A DNA stretch of 64,000 nt from Bacteriovorax sp. PP10 (GTDB taxonomy: Bacteria; Bdellovibrionota; Bacteriovoracia; Bacteriovoracales; Bacteriovoracaceae). The translations under genes and the position numbers were made by a program. Shown here one piece after another: positions 37,261-46,162 of the stretch (within the stretch, counting starts at the first letter, position 1; each line of letters begins with the position of its first letter). The stretch lies in NCBI RefSeq assembly GCF_035013165.1, contig NZ_JAYGJQ010000002.1:1488001-1552000 (forward strand), in the 5' to 3' direction. Below the pieces are notes generated by a model. That model did not search any database and was not told where the DNA came from. It was given only the letters and a program-made list of their open reading frames with translations.

Positions 37261-38190
37261 TTAGAAAATCCAGTTTAATTTAATTGCTAGAAGAGTTGAA
37301 CTTCCTACGATAATCCATAGGAAAACTCCAAGTAGAAGTGGTTTTAATCCTACTTGCTTAATCGATTTAACATTGAGATTCATCCCAATGAAAAACAGAG
37401 TCAAAACTAAAAGTTTTTTAGCGAAATCAGAAACGCTGTGACCGATTGAGCTTAGTTCCGGAATCCATGTTACAAGAGCTGCCACTAAAATAAATCCAAA
37501 GATAAACCATGGCATTTTAATTTTGCTTTTTGATTTCATGAAGAAGGCAAGCAGTAGACTTACCGGGATAATCCATAGAGCGCGGGCAAGTTTTACAGTC
37601 GTCGCAAGCTCTAGAGCTTCTTTTCCGTATTGCATGGCCGCTCCAACAACTGAGCTGGTATCGTGAATAGCTAGAGCACTCCACAATCCGAACTGGTGTT
37701 GATCAAGAGAAAGCGCATGTCCGATTGGTGGGAAGATAAATAAGGCCAGAGCGTTTAAAATAAAAACAACTCCAAGCGAGATCGACATTTCTTCGTGGTC
37801 TGCTTTAAGAATTGGGCCGGTTGCGGCGATGGCACTCCCACCACAAATTCCCGTTCCGATTGTGATCAGCATTGAAAGTGTTGCGGGAGTTTTAAGAAGT
37901 TTTGTTAATAAGTAACCAATGATTGCTGTGAAAGCAATTCCAGTAACGGTGTAACCAATCCCTTGGACACCGACGACACCAACAACTTTTAAATTCATCC
38001 CAGCACCAAGTCCCACAACTGAAATTTGCAGGAGTGTCGAAGTGTGTTTTTTAGTGAACTCTTGGAATGGATTGCCAAGCGTACTTGCGAGAATAATCCC
38101 GGCCAGTAAAGCTAAGGCAGAAGATCCGTAAGGACTTAAGCAAAAAAGGACTAAAAGGAAAAAGAGAACTTTGGCAGCTTGGTTTTTCAT
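37261..38190 (-). CDS. YeiH/UPF0324-family membrane protein
   Basis: A 309-residue integral membrane protein with about ten helices and the family signatures GTGICGGSAIAA and AIHDTSSVVGAA. The family is often called a putative sulfate exporter on thin evidence. It starts in a TAATG overlap with lysA, so the two genes are translationally coupled. Its stop is one base from that of the convergent gene. Confidence 0.88.
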   Translation of the reverse strand: MKNQAAKVLFFLLVLFCLSPYGSSALALLAGIILASTLGNPFQEFTKKHTSTLLQISVVGLGAGMNLKVVGVVGVQGIGYTVTGIAFTAIIGYLLTKLLKTPATLSMLITIGTGICGGSAIAATGPILKADHEEMSISLGVVFILNALALFIFPPIGHALSLDQHQFGLWSALAIHDTSSVVGAAMQYGKEALELATTVKLARALWIIPVSLLLAFFMKSKSKIKMPWFIFGFILVAALVTWIPELSSIGHSVSDFAKKLLVLTLFFIGMNLNVKSIKQVGLKPLLLGVFLWIIVGSSTLLAIKLNWIF

Positions 38191-39413
38191 TAAATAAAGT
38201 ACTCTGTTGCGATTTGTCTTTCGTTATAAGTTGAGGCCATTGTTTGTCCGTAAGCTCCAACGTTATCAATAACGACCAGGTCTCCGGCATTTAGTTTGGG
38301 AAGTTTTCTTCCTGTGCCGAAGCAGTCAGAAGTTTCACAAATAGGTCCCACGATATCAGTTTTAATCATCTGCTTAGAAGTCTGAGCAGGCAAAACTTCA
38401 TGGTAAGCTTCATAAAGAGCAGGTCTGATCAGGTCGTTCATTCCAGCATCAATGATGGTGAAGTGGTTTGAATCAGAAATTTTTGTACGAACAACGCGTG
38501 AAACAAGGACACCCATTTTTCCTACGATAATTCTTCCTGGCTCAAAAACGATGCGTGGGCAGTGGTCTGTTTTAGAATAATAGTATTTTTCGAAAGCGTC
38601 TGAAACGGCCTTCATGTAAGTATCAATTGAAGCTAGTTTTGATCTCTCTTCAGCTGTGTAGTCAATTCCAAGACCACCACCAACATCTAAAAACTCCAGT
38701 GGAGTTTCAAGTTTAAGAGCAAGTTTTGAAAGCTCTTCAATCGCTTTAATTGTTGCATTTAATTCTGTTAACTGGCTTCCAATGTGAATACTTAATCCTA
38801 CAAGATTAGTGTTCGTCCACAGAGCGGCCACATCCATGGCTTCAAGGATGTCTTCTTTTAAAAGACCAAATTTATGAGTCTTATTTCCAGTTGAAATATG
38901 TTTGTGAGTTTTAGCATTTACACGCGGGTTTAATCTGAAGGCCACGCGAGCTCTGGTTTTTAATTTCTTAGCGATTGAATTGATCATGTCCAATTCTTCA
39001 ATCGATTCGACATTAAATGAGTAAATTCCTTTTTTTCCACATTTAAGAGCAAAGCGAATTTCATCTTCAGTCTTAGCTACACCTGAAAAAACGATTTTCT
39101 GTGGATCTATTCCAGCTTTAAGTGCCTTTTTAAGTTCACCAACTGAAACGACATCAGCGCCACTTCCCATTGTTTTTAATGTACTTAAAACATCTTTATT
39201 TGAATTAGCTTTCAGTGCGTAACAAACCAGTGGTGAAACTATTCCATTTTTGGCCGCACTCTTGCTAAAATATTCATAGTAATGGCGTAGCGTCTTTTTA
39301 CTGTAAAGATAAAATGGCGTACGCTTATTTCTTGCAATAGTATCCAAACGAATACCTGCGAAATAAAGAGTATTATTTTTGTATTGAAGTGGACTTGGTA
39401 GTATATTTTTCAT
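38190..39413 (-). CDS. lysA: Diaminopimelate decarboxylase
   Basis: LysA removes CO2 from meso-diaminopimelate to give lysine, using PLP. The 407 residues show the PLP lysine in CYALKANSN near residue 57, the GGGLGID motif, EPGRIIVG, and the CETSDCFG active-site segment near residue 345. A paired gene on the downstream side encodes the YeiH-type transporter. The divergent uvrB gene starts about 27 bp away. Confidence 0.95.
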   Translation of the reverse strand: MKNILPSPLQYKNNTLYFAGIRLDTIARNKRTPFYLYSKKTLRHYYEYFSKSAAKNGIVSPLVCYALKANSNKDVLSTLKTMGSGADVVSVGELKKALKAGIDPQKIVFSGVAKTEDEIRFALKCGKKGIYSFNVESIEELDMINSIAKKLKTRARVAFRLNPRVNAKTHKHISTGNKTHKFGLLKEDILEAMDVAALWTNTNLVGLSIHIGSQLTELNATIKAIEELSKLALKLETPLEFLDVGGGLGIDYTAEERSKLASIDTYMKAVSDAFEKYYYSKTDHCPRIVFEPGRIIVGKMGVLVSRVVRTKISDSNHFTIIDAGMNDLIRPALYEAYHEVLPAQTSKQMIKTDIVGPICETSDCFGTGRKLPKLNAGDLVVIDNVGAYGQTMASTYNERQIATEYFI

Positions 39414-39440
39414 AGCAATATTATAGAAGTGAAAACATCA

Positions 39441-41459
39441 ATGAAGAAAGAAAATAATAAAGAAAAAAGCTCAGTATTTAATCTAGTCATGCCATTTCAG
39501 GCCGGAGGCGATCAGCCCAAGGCCATTAAGCAACTGGTGGATGGATTCAATGAAGGGAAAACGAAACAAACTCTTTTAGGGGTGACGGGTTCTGGTAAGA
39601 CTTTTACCATGGCCAACGTGATCCAGGCCTTAGGGAAAAAGACCTTGGTTCTGGCCCACAATAAAACCCTGGCAGCTCAGCTTTATTCAGAGTTTAAGGA
39701 ATTCTTTCCTCACAATGCTGTTGAATACTTCGTGTCTTATTACGATTACTACCAACCGGAAGCTTACGTTGCCGGCTCAGATACTTTTATTGAAAAAGAC
39801 TCCGCAGTTAACGAAGAAATTGAAAAGCTTCGTCACTCGGCCACGAAAAGCTTGATTGAAAGAGACGATGTGATCGTGGTGGCCTCTGTTTCATGCATTT
39901 ATGGTATCGGTTCAAAAGAAGAGTACGGTGGAATGAAGGCCATGCTTTCAGTGGGAGAGATCCTTGACCGTGATGAATTTTTAAAAACACTCGTTGCTAT
40001 TCAATACGAAAGAAATGATATCGATTTTTCCCGCGGGTGTTTTAGAGTCCGTGGAGACATCGTTGAAGTTTTCCCGGCCAGTGAAGAAAGTAACGTGGTT
40101 CGCGTAGAATTCTTTGGTGATGAAGTTGAAAAAATTTCTATGGTTGATCCACTTCGTGGAAAAGTCATACAAACTCTTTCAGCAGTTTCTATTTTTCCTA
40201 AGTCTCACTACGTAGTGAGTGCAGGAAAGCTTAAAGATGCTTTGGGAAATATCAAAATTGAGCTTCGTGAGCGTATTCAGGAATTTCTTCAAGGTGAAAA
40301 ATTACTTGAACGCCAGCGTATTGAGCAGAGAACATTATACGACATCGAAATGATGGAAGAGCTTGGCTACTGCTCGGGGATTGAAAACTACTCTCGCCAT
40401 TTAACTGGTGCACAAGCAGGGGATCCTCCTCCAACACTTATTGATTACTTTGATAAAGACTTTTTAATGATTATTGATGAGTCCCATATTTCTGTTTCTC
40501 AGGTCGGCGGGATGTATCGCGGGGATAGAGCTAGAAAAGAAAATTTAGTCAATTATGGTTTCCGTTTACCGTCAGCTCTCGATAACCGTCCATTGAAATT
40601 TGCGGAGTTCGAAGAAAGACAAGATATCGTCATGTACGTTTCTGCAACCCCTGCTGCTTATGAATTGGAAAAAACCAATGGAGAGTATGTTGAGCAGATT
40701 ATTCGTCCGACAGGTCTACTAGATCCTATTATTGAAGTGAGATCAGCTGAAACGCAGGTTGATGATCTTTTAAAAGAAGTTCGTCTGACTGTTGCTAAAG
40801 GCGACCGCGTTCTTATTACGACACTTACAAAAAAACTCGCTGAAGAGTTAACGAAATTTTATACATCGAGTGGGATTAAAGTTAAGTACCTCCACTCTGA
40901 TATTGATACTCTGGAGAGAATGGAAATTATCCGCGATCTTCGTTTAGGTGAATTTGATGTTTTAATCGGGATCAACCTTTTAAGAGAGGGTCTGGATATT
41001 CCGGAAGTTTCTTTAGTAGGGATTTTAGATGCTGATAAAGAAGGTTTTTTAAGATCTGAGAGATCACTGATTCAGACCATTGGTCGAGCGGCCAGAAACT
41101 CTGATGGACGAGTGATTCTTTACGCTTATAAAACAACTAAAAGTATGGCGATCGCTATCAGTGAAACGGCCAGAAGAAGAAAGCTTCAGGAAGAACACAA
41201 TGTGAAAAATGGCATTACTCCTAAGACAATTAAAAAGTCGGTGAGTGGTGGTGTTATTGAAACTCTTCGTGGATCTAAGGGCGTTAAAGGACCGAAGAAA
41301 AAAGTTACGATGGAGCTGGTCAGTGCAGAGGCCATTGATAAGCGCATTGAAGAGTTAAAAAAATTAATGAAGGAAGCTTCGCGCGACCTGCGCTTTGAAG
41401 ATGCCGCAAAAATCCGCGATGAAATTAAGACGGTGACTGATTTAAGAATTCTTCTATGA
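39441..41459 (+). CDS. uvrB: Excinuclease ABC subunit B
   Basis: UvrB is the damage-checking helicase of nucleotide excision repair. The ~672 residues contain the Walker A GVTGSGKT near 48, the [10 protein letters not shown] beta-hairpin, DESH, the helicase motifs ending QTIGRAARN, and a C-terminal UVR domain ([14 protein letters not shown]) that binds UvrC. The start may be GTG 39429 or ATG 39441; neither has a strong ribosome site. The stop overlaps the convergent gene by six bases. Confidence 0.97.
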   Translation: MKKENNKEKSSVFNLVMPFQAGGDQPKAIKQLVDGFNEGKTKQTLLGVTGSGKTFTMANVIQALGKKTLVLAHNKTLAAQLYSEFKEFFPHNAVEYFVSYYDYYQPEAYVAGSDTFIEKDSAVNEEIEKLRHSATKSLIERDDVIVVASVSCIYGIGSKEEYGGMKAMLSVGEILDRDEFLKTLVAIQYERNDIDFSRGCFRVRGDIVEVFPASEESNVVRVEFFGDEVEKISMVDPLRGKVIQTLSAVSIFPKSHYVVSAGKLKDALGNIKIELRERIQEFLQGEKLLERQRIEQRTLYDIEMMEELGYCSGIENYSRHLTGAQAGDPPPTLIDYFDKDFLMIIDESHISVSQVGGMYRGDRARKENLVNYGFRLPSALDNRPLKFAEFEERQDIVMYVSATPAAYELEKTNGEYVEQIIRPTGLLDPIIEVRSAETQVDDLLKEVRLTVAKGDRVLITTLTKKLAEELTKFYTSSGIKVKYLHSDIDTLERMEIIRDLRLGEFDVLIGINLLREGLDIPEVSLVGILDADKEGFLRSERSLIQTIGRAARNSDGRVILYAYKTTKSMAIAISETARRRKLQEEHNVKNGITPKTIKKSVSGGVIETLRGSKGVKGPKKKVTMELVSAEAIDKRIEELKKLMKEASRDLRFEDAAKIRDEIKTVTDLRILL

Positions 41460-41984
41460 TTTGTGTTTTTGAGTGATGAGTTTCGACGTCAGCCTCGAAA
41501 TTCTCACTCTACAGTCCACTGAACTTACATGATCCAGTAAAATTTCCTGCAACTCTTCACCAAAACCTAATTGATAAGCAAAATCGTCAGCTTCAATCTG
41601 AGCTTGAAGAGTGTCTATTTTATTTTCTGTATGCTGATAATAAATATGGCCTAATTCGTGGGCCAGGATGGCGACACCGTGAACTGAGCTTGCTGACCTT
41701 AGGATCTGCAACAGTTCAGGGAAAACCAGGATTAAATGGTGATTCTGGGTTCTACCGATGGCACAGCTTAAATGGGCCTGACAAGGGATCAGATAAGTCG
41801 GGTGTTTGGTAAAAAAGTCGATATGCTTTTCTTGTAGTGAATCAATCAACATCGTCACACCTCTTCTGATCATACGATCTTCAGCGATCCAGCGGTGATT
41901 TCCATCACTCATAAAACTTTTTAAGAAGTTTTCTTTTTTAGTTTTTAGGTCGGACGTTTTTGTTTTTTTGAAGAAGTCTAGCAT
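41454..41984 (-). CDS. HEXXH protein, putative metallopeptidase
   Basis: The 176-residue protein has [11 protein letters not shown] (HEXXH) near residue 107 and a following [10 protein letters not shown] about 25 residues later, which could supply the third zinc ligand as in zincins of the M48 or ImmA type. There is no signal peptide, so it is probably cytoplasmic. The C-terminus is basic (LITQKHKS). The target is unknown. It overlaps the uvrB end. Confidence 0.75.
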   Translation of the reverse strand: MLDFFKKTKTSDLKTKKENFLKSFMSDGNHRWIAEDRMIRRGVTMLIDSLQEKHIDFFTKHPTYLIPCQAHLSCAIGRTQNHHLILVFPELLQILRSASSVHGVAILAHELGHIYYQHTENKIDTLQAQIEADDFAYQLGFGEELQEILLDHVSSVDCRVRISRLTSKLITQKHKS

Positions 41985-42112
41985 GCTGGACTTATCGGAT
42001 GAAAAGGCAGGGAATTAAGAAAAACTAAGTAGGTGAGTGTCTTACTCCGGTAAACAATGACTACGACTGTATAACTTCCTAAAATTTGATAAAATCATGG
42101 GAAAGAGGTCAT

Positions 42113-42481
42113 ATGTTAAAAGCATTTTTCGGAATACTATTTTTACTGCAATTATCCAGCAATGCTTTTGCTATCGAGTCCCTTGATGGATTTTTAGTGA
42201 GCGCTTACGATGACCGCTTCAAAGTCATTTCACCTGAAAAATTCAAACCGACAATGGAAGTTGTTATTGAGAATAAAACACTGGTGAGACTGATTGGAAA
42301 ACTTGTGATCAATCGTTCGACTAATGCCAGTTATGTTTCGGTTGAACCGGAAAAATTTCAGAAGGCGAATGTTAAATTAAAAAAAGGGGATGTTCTCCAC
42401 TTTGTTCCGCTTTCACCGGCGTTTCAGGAAGTAGAACTAATCGTAGGAAATAAGAATTATGACATTCCTCCAAAAAAGTAA
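42113..42481 (+). CDS. Small secreted protein before the metallophosphoesterase
   Basis: A signal peptide (MLKAFFGILFLLQLSSNAFA) precedes a ~100-residue beta-rich chain without cysteines. AGAGG six bases before the ATG supports the start at 42113. The last 23 bp overlap the start of the phosphoesterase gene. The function is unknown. Confidence 0.75.
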   Translation: MLKAFFGILFLLQLSSNAFAIESLDGFLVSAYDDRFKVISPEKFKPTMEVVIENKTLVRLIGKLVINRSTNASYVSVEPEKFQKANVKLKKGDVLHFVPLSPAFQEVELIVGNKNYDIPPKK

Positions 42482-43625
42482 TATTAAAAAAACCATCCTG
42501 GTTATTTCGGATCTGCACTTAGGTGCAGGATTGATCGTTAATAAAAGAAAGAATTTTCTGGAAGACTTTCATTACGATAAAGAGCTCATTGAGTTCATCG
42601 AATACCACGGAAGCATGCACTACCAGGAAAGAGAAGTTGAGTTGATTATCAATGGCGACTTTCTGGATTTATTGGCCGTGCCGTTTGTTCCTTATTTTGA
42701 TGATGAATTCTGGAGTGAGCAGGCCTCGCTTGATAAGTTGAAGATGATTGTGAATGCCCATCCTGGAGTTTTTGAAGCTTTAAGAAATTTCTTAACATTT
42801 CCTAACAATCGTCTGGTGTACATTATTGGTAACCATGATGCGGAATTAATTTTTGAATCCCTTCGCCAATATATAGTCGATCAATTTCCCAAAGAAGATC
42901 AGTTTAAATTTAAGATTTTACTAAATACTGAAGATGTTTATATTCCCGAAGAAGGTGTTGTTTTAAAACACGGGCATGAATACGAACTAGCTCATCATTT
43001 TGACCCGATAACCAGCATTGCAACTGATGTTGAAGGGAAGAAGTACTTCATTCCACCATGGGGATCTTATTATGTTACCAGAGTGATTAATAAGTTTAAG
43101 GAAAGCCGCGATTACATCAATGCCGTTCGCCCTATCAATAAGTTCATGATCAATGGGATCATTTATGATTCGCTTTATACAATGCGATTTGCTTTTGCGA
43201 ACTTTTATTATTTCCTGATGGTTCGTTTTGTTATGATTTTTAAGCAAAACAAAAAAACTCTGGAAGTTTTAGAACTAGTCAAAAAAGAAATTCAGTTATT
43301 CCAAAATTACGAAGCTTTAACTGAAGAGTTTGTTACTGGAAACGCCGATGTTCACGCTTTGATCGTGGGCCATACTCATGACCCGATTTTTAGAGAATAC
43401 GACGATGGGTCGATCTTTATTAACACTGGCACATGGACGAAGATGTACAATCTGGATTTTGGTAAAAATTTTTACGGTGCACGGTTAACGTTTGCTCGCG
43501 TAGATGTAAAAGAAAAATCTGAGGAAGCTGATGGCGTTGTTGTGGAGAAATTCGATCATTTAGATATCAGTCTCAATGAATGGAGAGGTAAAAGTGACCT
43601 TCCATTCAAAGAGTTTAGATTTTAG
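42459..43625 (+). CDS. Metallophosphoesterase
   Basis: The 388 residues contain the calcineurin-type motifs SDLHLG (near 17), NGDFLD, GNHDAE, KHGHEYE and GHTHDP, so a binuclear metal centre is expected. A hydrophobic stretch near 240-262 may be a membrane or lipid-contact helix, as in UDP-diacylglucosamine hydrolase relatives. The substrate is unknown. The coupled secreted-protein gene upstream may share its promoter. The 3' end is three bases from the CheX-like gene stop. Confidence 0.88.
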   Translation: MTFLQKSNIKKTILVISDLHLGAGLIVNKRKNFLEDFHYDKELIEFIEYHGSMHYQEREVELIINGDFLDLLAVPFVPYFDDEFWSEQASLDKLKMIVNAHPGVFEALRNFLTFPNNRLVYIIGNHDAELIFESLRQYIVDQFPKEDQFKFKILLNTEDVYIPEEGVVLKHGHEYELAHHFDPITSIATDVEGKKYFIPPWGSYYVTRVINKFKESRDYINAVRPINKFMINGIIYDSLYTMRFAFANFYYFLMVRFVMIFKQNKKTLEVLELVKKEIQLFQNYEALTEEFVTGNADVHALIVGHTHDPIFREYDDGSIFINTGTWTKMYNLDFGKNFYGARLTFARVDVKEKSEEADGVVVEKFDHLDISLNEWRGKSDLPFKEFRF

Positions 43626-43628
43626 AAT

Positions 43629-44141
43629 TTATTCAACGTTAGTAGCGTAACAAAGTTCCATAAAAAGAGGGCCGTGAGCTGATTCAAAAGGAATCAAGAC
43701 CACAGTCGTTCCTGCTGGATACTTTATAGAGTGTCCTTTGCCTTCGATAAGTGAAGGGATGGCCATGTTAGAAGAGTATCCAAGAGTTTTAAGGTCTCTC
43801 TTAGCGTTCCCCATAATCATGTTTACAACTTCTCCACCAAGGTCATGAATGTCCGGGTGATAAGTTGTGTACGTCTCTCCAAGCATAGCACTGGCAACTT
43901 TGAAATAAGTCTCATAAGGAAATGCTAAAACCAGCATCGCTTTATAAGGCGTCTTTTTTCCGTCTTTTTCAAGATCACCTGACAAACCAATAACCGCAGT
44001 GATATCACCACGAGACTGACTGTCAGATTTTATTGTTGGTTTTTGTGCTTCAAGGTTGCACATAACCATTGTGCTGAAGATATTTTTACATGCATCCACG
44101 AAGGGACGCGAGAAATCAATAAAGTTAGATTCACCGGCCAT
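43629..44141 (-). CDS. CheX-like chemotaxis phosphatase
   Basis: The 170-residue product matches the CheX/CheC-type phosphatase fold, with the catalytic E-x-x-N pair in DLGGEVVNMIMGNAK near residue 110. CheX removes the phosphoryl group from CheY-P. It is the last gene of the five-gene operon and lies 11 bp after the degenerate Hpt gene. The likely partner is the CheY encoded two genes upstream in the operon. Confidence 0.78.
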   Translation of the reverse strand: MAGESNFIDFSRPFVDACKNIFSTMVMCNLEAQKPTIKSDSQSRGDITAVIGLSGDLEKDGKKTPYKAMLVLAFPYETYFKVASAMLGETYTTYHPDIHDLGGEVVNMIMGNAKRDLKTLGYSSNMAIPSLIEGKGHSIKYPAGTTVVLIPFESAHGPLFMELCYATNVE

Positions 44142-44152
44142 ATATTCTCCAA

Positions 44153-44656
44153 TTAAAGTCCCAAACTTTGCATTAAATCATCAATAGAATTCTGAGAAAG
44201 GTTACCGTTCGTTTCAATGGCACATGAAGCGCGGTCAATGTCCTTAAACTTAGCTGACAGCCAGTTTAAGCGAGTACCAAAAGCTTTGGTATTCAGGTTT
44301 TGCATTGAGCGGTCATTGCCTTCTTTTAAGGCCGTAATCATTTTTCTAAGCATGTGAAGAGAGTCAAATAAAATCGCCACTACAACTTCAATCAAAGGAA
44401 CATCTTTGATCTGTGATGATTTATACCCAATAACTTTTCCAAGTTCACAAAAAGTAGCAATTTCACTTGCACCAATTGATTTGGCCGCACCCATGATTCT
44501 GTCGATGATCTGGCCGAATTTTTCCAGCTCTTTGGTATTGCCAGGGTTTTCTTCAGCCGCTTCAAGCGAATGCTCGAGCTGATCGAAGAGCCCTTCTGCT
44601 TCTACGCAAAAATCTAAAATAATTTCCTTCATCGAAGGATCATTAAGCATCGACAT
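44153..44656 (-). CDS. Degenerate Hpt-like helical protein
   Basis: This 167-residue all-helical protein starts like an Hpt domain (EIILDFCVEAEGLFDQLEHSL, a four-helix bundle). At the expected phospho-His site (usual pattern H-x-L-K-G) the sequence reads IIDRIMGAAKSIG: an Asp replaces the His, and the Lys is replaced by Met. It therefore probably binds a receiver domain without passing phosphate. It sits between CheY and CheX in the operon. Confidence 0.65.
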   Translation of the reverse strand: MSMLNDPSMKEIILDFCVEAEGLFDQLEHSLEAAEENPGNTKELEKFGQIIDRIMGAAKSIGASEIATFCELGKVIGYKSSQIKDVPLIEVVVAILFDSLHMLRKMITALKEGNDRSMQNLNTKAFGTRLNWLSAKFKDIDRASCAIETNGNLSQNSIDDLMQSLGL

Positions 44657-44669
44657 ATAATCTCTCTAC

Positions 44670-45065
44670 TTATTTAAAAATTTTATCAATTTTTTCTTTT
44701 AGTACTGCTGCAGAAAAAGGCTTAACAATAAAATTACTTACACCGGCCTTAACAGCAATAACGACGTTCCCTTGTTCAGCTTCAGCTGTAATCATCAGGA
44801 AGGGAAGTTTTTCAAGTCCTGGTGTTGCTCTTACTTTTTTAAGTAGATCAAGACCTGACATTTGAGGCATGTTCCAGTCAGAAACGATAAATTCGTACGG
44901 AGCACCTTCTTTGATAGCATTTTCCATCATTGGCCACGCAGTCGCACCATCATCTGCTTCAGTAATATTGGTGAAACCAATTTGTCCGAGCATGTTCTTA
45001 ATAATCTTTCTCATTGTCGACATGTCATCAACGACAAGAATTTTAATATCCGCTTTTAGTGGCAT
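44670..45065 (-). CDS. CheY-like response regulator
   Basis: A stand-alone receiver of 131 residues with the acidic pair in VVDDMSTMRK, the phospho-acceptor Asp in VSDWNMPQMSG, the Thr in LMITAEA and the conserved Lys in VKPFSA. It closely resembles chemotaxis CheY proteins, with residues for a motor-switch output. It is the third gene of the operon, next to the degenerate Hpt and CheX-like genes. The kinase that phosphorylates it is not in the window. Confidence 0.93.
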   Translation of the reverse strand: MPLKADIKILVVDDMSTMRKIIKNMLGQIGFTNITEADDGATAWPMMENAIKEGAPYEFIVSDWNMPQMSGLDLLKKVRATPGLEKLPFLMITAEAEQGNVVIAVKAGVSNFIVKPFSAAVLKEKIDKIFK

Positions 45066-45094
45066 CTAAGTTACTCCTGAATGAAATAAAAAAC

Positions 45095-46159
45095 TTATGC
45101 AGCTTTTTTGCTTTCTTTATTATCTTCTTTTGTTTCAATTTTATCGGTATTTATTAAAGTAATTATAGACTGAAATACCTTTTCTCCAAAATCAAATTCT
45201 AGGCCCGGCAAAAATGATTTTGATTTCATCGCAAGGATGATGGCCTTCATTGATTGTTTTCCACCGGTAATTTTCCCGCTTGAGTATTCAAACAAATGAG
45301 AAACTGCCCCGACGATTTGAGAAAGGGTTTCAATTTGGTCTCCATACTTCATTGAAGGATACCCGTTTCCAGAAGCTCTTTCATGGTGATCGAGAATAAC
45401 TTTTTTACAGCGCTCGCTTAAATTTATTTGGCTCTTCTTGATCAGATGGTGTCCTAAAATAGTATGTTTTTGGAATAGGGTACGCTCCTTTTCAGGGAGA
45501 GTATTATAAGGAGTCCTCGCAATTGTCAGTGGAGTTTGTGTTAAACCCAGGTGAGCAAAATAGGCCCCGCAGATTATATCTGCAAGTGCATCCTGATCTA
45601 CGATGTTACAGTTTTTTGCCAGTAGGTATGAAACTGCGACGATGCGATTGATGTAGGTATCTTTTTCTAAATGTGTTTTAGCAAGATGAAGTGCAAGAGA
45701 AACAGTCGGGGACATGGTCACACTAAAAGTGAGAATCTCCACACGAGCATTTTCAATAATCGCTTCAAAGTTATCTGTCTGACAGGCCAGTTCAAATTCC
45801 GTTTGTAATGAAAAGGCGCCGCGCTTTTCTTCATACATTTCTTTGAGCTTCATATTCATAATGCGCTCTTTTTCAAGCGGGTGAAGCTCGCGCTCTTTTA
45901 GTGAAGGGATTTCTGAAGCATCAGTTTCCTGAGCAACAAGAAATGTTTTTCTCTGATTTTTTAAGACTGCCAGTTTTCCACCGCGCTCAAGAATATAGTC
46001 CAGGAAGTCATTATGCTCTTTTGTCAGAGGGCGATTTCCATTTAAAAACATAGAGTATTTTTTATGAGCAGGATTGAAGATATAGAGTTGAAAAGGAAAA
46101 GTTTTTTTCGCTTTTAAATGCTCTTTATCAATGATGAAAAAATCGTATTCTGTCTTCAT
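45095..46159 (-). CDS. Degenerate HD-GYP-like protein
   Basis: The 354 residues have a ~110-residue N-terminal segment of unknown fold and a C-terminal HD-GYP-type domain. The GYP half is intact (HHERASGNGYP near residue 265). The usual catalytic HDIGK is replaced by AHLGL, so the catalytic pair is lost. It may bind cyclic-di-GMP without cleaving it. It starts three bases after the large repeat-protein gene and 29 bp before cheY. Confidence 0.7.
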   Translation of the reverse strand: MKTEYDFFIIDKEHLKAKKTFPFQLYIFNPAHKKYSMFLNGNRPLTKEHNDFLDYILERGGKLAVLKNQRKTFLVAQETDASEIPSLKERELHPLEKERIMNMKLKEMYEEKRGAFSLQTEFELACQTDNFEAIIENARVEILTFSVTMSPTVSLALHLAKTHLEKDTYINRIVAVSYLLAKNCNIVDQDALADIICGAYFAHLGLTQTPLTIARTPYNTLPEKERTLFQKHTILGHHLIKKSQINLSERCKKVILDHHERASGNGYPSMKYGDQIETLSQIVGAVSHLFEYSSGKITGGKQSMKAIILAMKSKSFLPGLEFDFGEKVFQSIITLINTDKIETKEDNKESKKAA

Positions 46160-46162
46160 CTT

